Source: JAFGPF01 sp964409485 (GTDB taxonomy: Bacteria > Chloroflexota > Dehalococcoidia > Dehalococcoidales > RBG-16-60-22). Taken from it: DNA of 8,776 bases. The notes under the pieces are model-generated. The model worked only from the letters and a program-made list of their open reading frames with translations. It had not been told where the DNA came from and searched no databases. Each line of letters starts with the position of its first letter. Within the stretch, counting starts at the first letter, position 1. Below, piece after piece: positions 5,080 through 8,776 of the stretch. The stretch spans positions 1-8,776 of the forward strand of contig CAYPDM010000060.1 of assembly GCA_964409485.1 (NCBI GenBank), written 5' to 3'. The translations under genes and the position numbers were made by a program.

Positions 5080-8000
5080 ATGTTTAATCCTGTTAACAGC
5101 CGGGTCAGTTTTCCTCAATTAGAGGAGAACATACTTACCTGGTGGAAAGAAAATAACGTCTTTCAACGCAGTGTCATAGCGCGTAAAGGAGGCCCTCGCT
5201 TTGTCCTGTACGACGGGCCGCCCACGCTGAACGGCCGCCCCGCGCTGCACCATGTCTTTATGTCCGTCTTTAAAGACGCCCTGCCGCGCTATAAGGCAAT
5301 GAACGGCTTCTATGCCCCGCGTATCGGCGGCTGGGATACCCACGGCCTGCCGGTGGAACTGGAGATTGAGAAGCAGCTCGGCATCTCCTCCAAGACGCAG
5401 ATAGAAGAGTACGGTGTCGACCGTTTCAACGAGCTTTGCCGTAAGAGCGTTTACGGCTATATGAAGGAATTTGAAGAAGTGCTGGAGCGCTGCGGCTACT
5501 GGGTCGACCTTGATAATCCTTATATCACCCTGAAAAACGAATATATAGAGACCTGCTGGTGGGCTATCAAGCAGATGTGGGACAAAGGGCTGGTCTATCA
5601 GGGCTACCGCGTTACCCCCCATTGCCCCCGCTGCGGCACGTCGTTAAGCTCCCACGAGATAGCCCAGGGCTACAAGGACACGGAAGACCCCTCTGTTTAC
5701 ATAAAGTTCAAGCTATCAGATAAAACTGCGGCAAATCTCCCCGCCGATAAGCCGTTATACTTCCTCGCCTGGACGACCACGCCATGGACTCTGCCGGGCA
5801 ATACCGCCCTGGCGGTGTCTCCTGAAGACGAATATGTTTTACTTCAGGGAGAAAATGATTACCTCATCATGGCCGCAAATCTGACAGGGGCGGTCGGGCT
5901 GGACGACTATAAAGAAGAGAAGAAGCTGGAAGGCAAAGAGCTGGTTGGACTGGAGTACCAGCCGCTATTTAATCCCCATGAATTTGATGTGGAACTCCTG
6001 AAATTTCAGGAGGACGGCTCGCTGCTGGCGCAGGAGATAGATAATAATCTGACCTATCGCGTTATCAGCGGCGATTTCGTAACCATGGACGACGGTACGG
6101 GCATCGTCCATATCGCCCCGGCTTTCGGAGAAGATGACTATGAAGCTGGTAAGGAATGGGGGCTGGACTTTGTCCAGCCGGTGGACCTTCAGGGAAATAT
6201 CACCGGCACCTATCCCTTCGCCGGTAAGTTCGTCAAAGACGCCGATGCGGATGTCATCGCCGACTTAAAATCGCGCGGCCTCCTCCTCCGCAGCGAGACT
6301 ATCAAGCATACCTATCCCTTCTGCTGGCGCTGTGAGACCCCGCTGCTTTATTACTCCAAGGCCACCTGGTATATCCGCACCACCGCCCTGAAAGACAGGC
6401 TGCTCTCCGGCAATGAAGAGGTCAACTGGTACCCGGAGCATATCAAGTACGGGCGTTTCGGCGACTGGCTCCAGAACAATATCGACTGGGCTTTCTCGCG
6501 GGAGCGTTACTGGGGCACGCCGCTGCCGGTCTGGCACTGCGAATCCTGCGGCGAATTCGAGTGCGTGGGTGGCAGGGGAGAGCTGGAGAAGAAAGAGGGC
6601 TTCTCCGGGTTCAAAGAACCCCTCGACCTGCACCGTCCCTATGTCGACGAAGTGACCTTCAAATGCTCAAAGTGCGGCGGGCAGATGCGGCGTGTCTCCG
6701 AGGTTATCGACTGCTGGTTCGATTCCGGGGCCATGCCGGTCGCCCAGGACCACTATCCTTTCGAGAATGAAACCCTGCTTGAAGACGGGCGCTTCCCGGC
6801 CGATTTTATCTGTGAGGCGGTTGACCAGACCCGCGGCTGGTTCTACAGTCTGCATGCCATATCCACCCTTTTATTCAGCAGGCCTTGCTTCAAGAACGTT
6901 ATTTGCCTGGGGCATATCCTCGACCCTAAAGGCGAGAAGATGAGCAAGCGTAAGGGCAACGTTGTCTGGCCGATGGAGGTCATGAAAAAGTACGGCGCCG
7001 ATGCCCTGCGCTGGTATCTCTATACCGCCTCGGCCCCGGGAAACCCGCGCCAGTTCGACGAGAAGCAGGTAAACGAGGTATCCCGCCGCTTCCTTTCGAC
7101 GCTGTGGAACGTTTATTCCTTCTTCGTCATGTACGCTAATATCGACGACTATAAACCTTCGGGAAATTCTCCGGCGCCCGAGGCGGACCTGGATAAATGG
7201 GTTCACTCCGAGCTGAACCAGCTTATCAGCGATGTCCGTTCCTCGATGGATAATTATAATCCCACCGAGGCCGGACGTAAGATAGAGATGTTTGTGGACG
7301 GCCTGTCCAACTGGTATGTCCGGCGCAGTCGGCGGCGCTTCTGGAAAAGCGAAAACGACGACGATAAGCTGTCCGCTTACAATACGCTTTATCACTGCCT
7401 GGTAACGCTCTCGAAACTGCTGGCCCCTCTCACTCCGTTTGTCGCCGAGGAGCTTTACCGCAACCTGGTGGTATCGGCTTCCCCGGATGCCCCGGAGAGC
7501 GTTCACCTGGCTGATTTCCCGCAGTCGGATGAAAGTGCCATAGACAGGCAGCTCTCCGAAGATAACCGGCTGGCCATGAAAATATGCAGTCTGGGGCGCG
7601 CGGCCAGGAGCCGGGTCGGCATCAAGATAAGGCAGCCGCTGGCTGAAATACATGTCGGTATAGCTTCCGAGCATGAAAAACTGGCGCTGGACAGGGTTGC
7701 CCCTCTGGTAATGGAAGAGCTTAACGTAAAAGAGCTGATGTGCGATTCCGCGGAAAAAGTGGCCGGAATGGAAGGAAAGGAATATTCCGCGGTCAGCGAG
7801 ACCGGCAATAGCGTGGCTGTTTCGACCTATATAACCGCCGAGCTGGAAGCCGAGGGCATGGCGCGTGAAATTGTCCATCGCGTTCAGAATATGCGCCGCT
7901 CCGCCGGATATGACATCGCCGACCATATCTATTTGTACTACGAGGCGGATGCGTGGATAATGCAGTCGTTGTCTTCCTTCGCCGACTACGTAATGCAGGA

Positions 8001-8109
8001 AACGCTGACCCGCGAAATTATAGAGGAAGTGCCGGATGGTGTCGACCTTCAGGAGACCTACAAGATAAGCGGCTATACCATTCTGCTGGGCGTAAAGAAG
8101 GCGAAGTAG
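5080..8109 (+). CDS. ileS: Isoleucyl-tRNA synthetase, type 2 (IleRS2-like)
   Basis: This cytoplasmic class I synthetase charges tRNA-Ile with isoleucine. The 1009-aa product is full length. The Rossmann fold begins with YDGPPTLNGRPALHH; the HIGH motif is A55-L56-H57-H58 rather than His-x-Gly-His. A CPRC knuckle is at 182-185. The CP1 editing domain includes WTTTPWTLPGN (from 231) and GTGIVHIAPAFGEDDY (339-354), and a CWRC knuckle is at 415-418. WAFSRERYWGTPLPVWHC leads into paired CxxC knuckles (487/490 and 529/532). DQTRGWFYSLH follows, and the KMSKS loop is KMSKR at 620-624. The anticodon-binding helical domain starts near FLSTLWNVYSFF, followed by a C-terminal extension with NMRRSAGYDIADHIYLYYEA. 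The GIVHIAPAFGEDDY and NGRP-HH forms are typical of the eukaryote-like type 2 group, known for low mupirocin sensitivity. Expression is controlled by the T-box upstream. The ATG is supported by GGGAGA at 5068-5073. Confidence 0.97.
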   Translation: MFNPVNSRVSFPQLEENILTWWKENNVFQRSVIARKGGPRFVLYDGPPTLNGRPALHHVFMSVFKDALPRYKAMNGFYAPRIGGWDTHGLPVELEIEKQLGISSKTQIEEYGVDRFNELCRKSVYGYMKEFEEVLERCGYWVDLDNPYITLKNEYIETCWWAIKQMWDKGLVYQGYRVTPHCPRCGTSLSSHEIAQGYKDTEDPSVYIKFKLSDKTAANLPADKPLYFLAWTTTPWTLPGNTALAVSPEDEYVLLQGENDYLIMAANLTGAVGLDDYKEEKKLEGKELVGLEYQPLFNPHEFDVELLKFQEDGSLLAQEIDNNLTYRVISGDFVTMDDGTGIVHIAPAFGEDDYEAGKEWGLDFVQPVDLQGNITGTYPFAGKFVKDADADVIADLKSRGLLLRSETIKHTYPFCWRCETPLLYYSKATWYIRTTALKDRLLSGNEEVNWYPEHIKYGRFGDWLQNNIDWAFSRERYWGTPLPVWHCESCGEFECVGGRGELEKKEGFSGFKEPLDLHRPYVDEVTFKCSKCGGQMRRVSEVIDCWFDSGAMPVAQDHYPFENETLLEDGRFPADFICEAVDQTRGWFYSLHAISTLLFSRPCFKNVICLGHILDPKGEKMSKRKGNVVWPMEVMKKYGADALRWYLYTASAPGNPRQFDEKQVNEVSRRFLSTLWNVYSFFVMYANIDDYKPSGNSPAPEADLDKWVHSELNQLISDVRSSMDNYNPTEAGRKIEMFVDGLSNWYVRRSRRRFWKSENDDDKLSAYNTLYHCLVTLSKLLAPLTPFVAEELYRNLVVSASPDAPESVHLADFPQSDESAIDRQLSEDNRLAMKICSLGRAARSRVGIKIRQPLAEIHVGIASEHEKLALDRVAPLVMEELNVKELMCDSAEKVAGMEGKEYSAVSETGNSVAVSTYITAELEAEGMAREIVHRVQNMRRSAGYDIADHIYLYYEADAWIMQSLSSFADYVMQETLTREIIEEVPDGVDLQETYKISGYTILLGVKKAK

Positions 8110-8147
8110 TACCGAGTGGCAAAAATAAACTTAATAATAAAGTCTAC

Positions 8148-8216
8148 CCGCATCGCTCACCCTGAGCTTGTCGAAGGGTGATTCGACAGGCTCACCACGA
8201 GCGGATAATAATGCGG
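8148..8216. repeat. Large imperfect palindrome between convergent genes (dispersed-repeat type)
   Basis: The arms at 8154-8175 (CGCTC, TGAGC and TGTCGAA blocks) and 8182-8203 (TTCGACA, GCTCA and GAGCG blocks) match at 17 of 22 positions around the loop GGGTGA. The outer arms CCGCAT (8148-8153) and ATGCGG (8211-8216) extend the palindrome. Two rival small hairpins are possible: CACCCT/AGGGTG (8158-8180) and GGTGA/TCACC (8177-8196). The core CCTGAGCTTGTCGAAGGGTG belongs to a kind of repeat I recall as very common between genes in many bacterial genomes. It fills the gap between ileS and the convergent protease gene and could stop transcription from both sides, but there is no good T-run after it. 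Confidence 0.75.
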
Positions 8217-8240
8217 TCTTTCATGCAACTAAGTACTAGC

Positions 8241-8776
8241 TTAAGGTCGCGGGCTTTCTGTGGTTATTACCATAACAGTATGTTCGCTGTCGTTGCGCCA
8301 GTACTTGATTTCCAGGGGCTGACCTATTTCCGAGGCATGCAGAATGCGCGTGAATTCCTGTACGTCGCTTACTTCCTCGCCGTCTACTCCGATGATAACG
8401 TCGCCCTCTGCCAGTCCGGCCTTAGCCGCCGGAGCTTCGGCCACTACCTGCACCAGCAGGACTCCATGGTCGATTGACAGATGCAGCTGGCTGATGGCTA
8501 TCTGGTCTACCGTATAAAGACCCACACCCAGCCATGGCCTCGTGACGTACCCCTTGTTGACCAGTTCCTGGATGATGGGTACGGCGGTATCTATGCTGAT
8601 GGCGTAGCCCATCCCCTCGACGCCTATCTGGGCGACCTTGGCGCTGGTAATTCCCACTACCTCGCCGGCGAGGTTCACCAGGGGTCCGCCGCTGTTGCCG
8701 GGGTTGATGGCGGCGCTCGTTTCGATGAGGTCGTAAAGCGTCTGCCCCTGGGATACCGGCAGGTTAACGCCCTTGC
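8241..8776 (-). CDS. HtrA/DegP-type serine protease with PDZ domain, 3' part
   Basis: This is the C-terminal 177 codons of a trypsin-like serine protease of the HtrA family, which degrades or handles damaged proteins outside the cytoplasm; the 5' end lies beyond the window. From the right edge the frame reads KGVNLPVSQGQTLYDLIETS, then AAINPGNSGGPLVNLAGEVV. The catalytic serine of GNSGG is encoded at 8691-8693. Next come VGITSAKV and MGYAISIDTAVPIIQELV, which close the protease domain. RPWLGVGL opens a single PDZ domain, with APAAKAGLAEGDVIIGVDGE and a final strand before the end TTESPRP. His and Asp of the triad, the signal sequence and any membrane anchor are not visible. The stop is TAA at 8243-8241, and the gene converges on ileS. 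Confidence 0.95.
   Translation of the reverse strand, partial: KGVNLPVSQGQTLYDLIETSAAINPGNSGGPLVNLAGEVVGITSAKVAQIGVEGMGYAISIDTAVPIIQELVNKGYVTRPWLGVGLYTVDQIAISQLHLSIDHGVLLVQVVAEAPAAKAGLAEGDVIIGVDGEEVSDVQEFTRILHASEIGQPLEIKYWRNDSEHTVMVITTESPRP

Noticed and set aside
6871..7926. A 351-codon open frame on the - strand inside ileS
   Set aside because: It lies wholly within a secure ileS reading frame and has no domain or ribosome binding site I recognise. It is a by-product of GC-rich codon use.
8178..8477. A 99-codon + strand open frame across the repeat and the htrA 3' end
   Set aside because: It starts within the palindrome and then runs antisense to the clear PDZ-coding sequence, with no ribosome binding site or domain.
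1..8776. CRISPR arrays, tRNA or rRNA genes, or a mobile element with its own transposase
   Set aside because: I saw no regularly spaced repeats, no tRNA cloverleaf or rRNA sequence, and no transposase or integrase coding frame.

Overview
The window is a stretch of bacterial housekeeping chromosome. Eight closely packed genes on the + strand (rpsF, ssb, rpsR, rpmH, rnpA, yidD, a PQQ-type beta-propeller lipoprotein gene and yidC) lead into jag/khpB. A T-box riboswitch and ileS follow, and the 3' part of an htrA/degP-type protease gene lies convergently on the - strand. The likely host is a Dehalococcoidia-like member of Chloroflexota. This rests on remembered gene order and protein style: many GTG and TTG starts, a short YidC without a large periplasmic domain, a propeller gene inserted between yidD and yidC, and a type-2 IleRS under T-box control. 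It was not checked by any search.

Layout. A good sigma-70-type promoter (48-76) precedes rpsF-ssb-rpsR (106-1262), the classic ribosomal protein S6 / SSB / S18 cluster. After a 72-nt gap come rpmH (46 aa, 1335-1475), rnpA, yidD (overlapping rnpA by 29 nt), the propeller lipoprotein, yidC and jag. All are within 35 nt of each other or overlapping, and no terminator is visible up to 4686, so 106-4686 could be one long transcript. The 393-nt gap 4687-5079 holds a complete transcriptional T-box leader: Stem I with an AUC specifier, Stem II with an S-turn, a long-range pairing, the T-box bulge and an intrinsic terminator. A degraded GC-rich repeat and the ileS ribosome binding site come next. ileS (5080-8109) encodes a full-length 1009-aa isoleucyl-tRNA synthetase. 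The 131-nt convergent gap 8110-8240 is mostly a large imperfect palindrome of a dispersed-repeat type. The HtrA-like gene runs off the right edge.

How the genes work together. The first part supplies ribosomal proteins, SSB and the RNase P protein. yidD and yidC form the membrane-protein insertion module, with jag/khpB, an RNA-binding protein, as its usual neighbour. The propeller lipoprotein may be an extracytoplasmic partner of that module. ileS is a separate unit controlled by uncharged tRNA-Ile.

No wholly new system is apparent. The most notable points are the altered HIGH motif of IleRS (Ala-Leu-His-His), the Asn in place of YidC's groove arginine, the propeller gene inside the yidD-yidC module, the repeated CTCGTC/GACGAG elements inside the T-box leader, and two dispersed-repeat copies in intergenic DNA.
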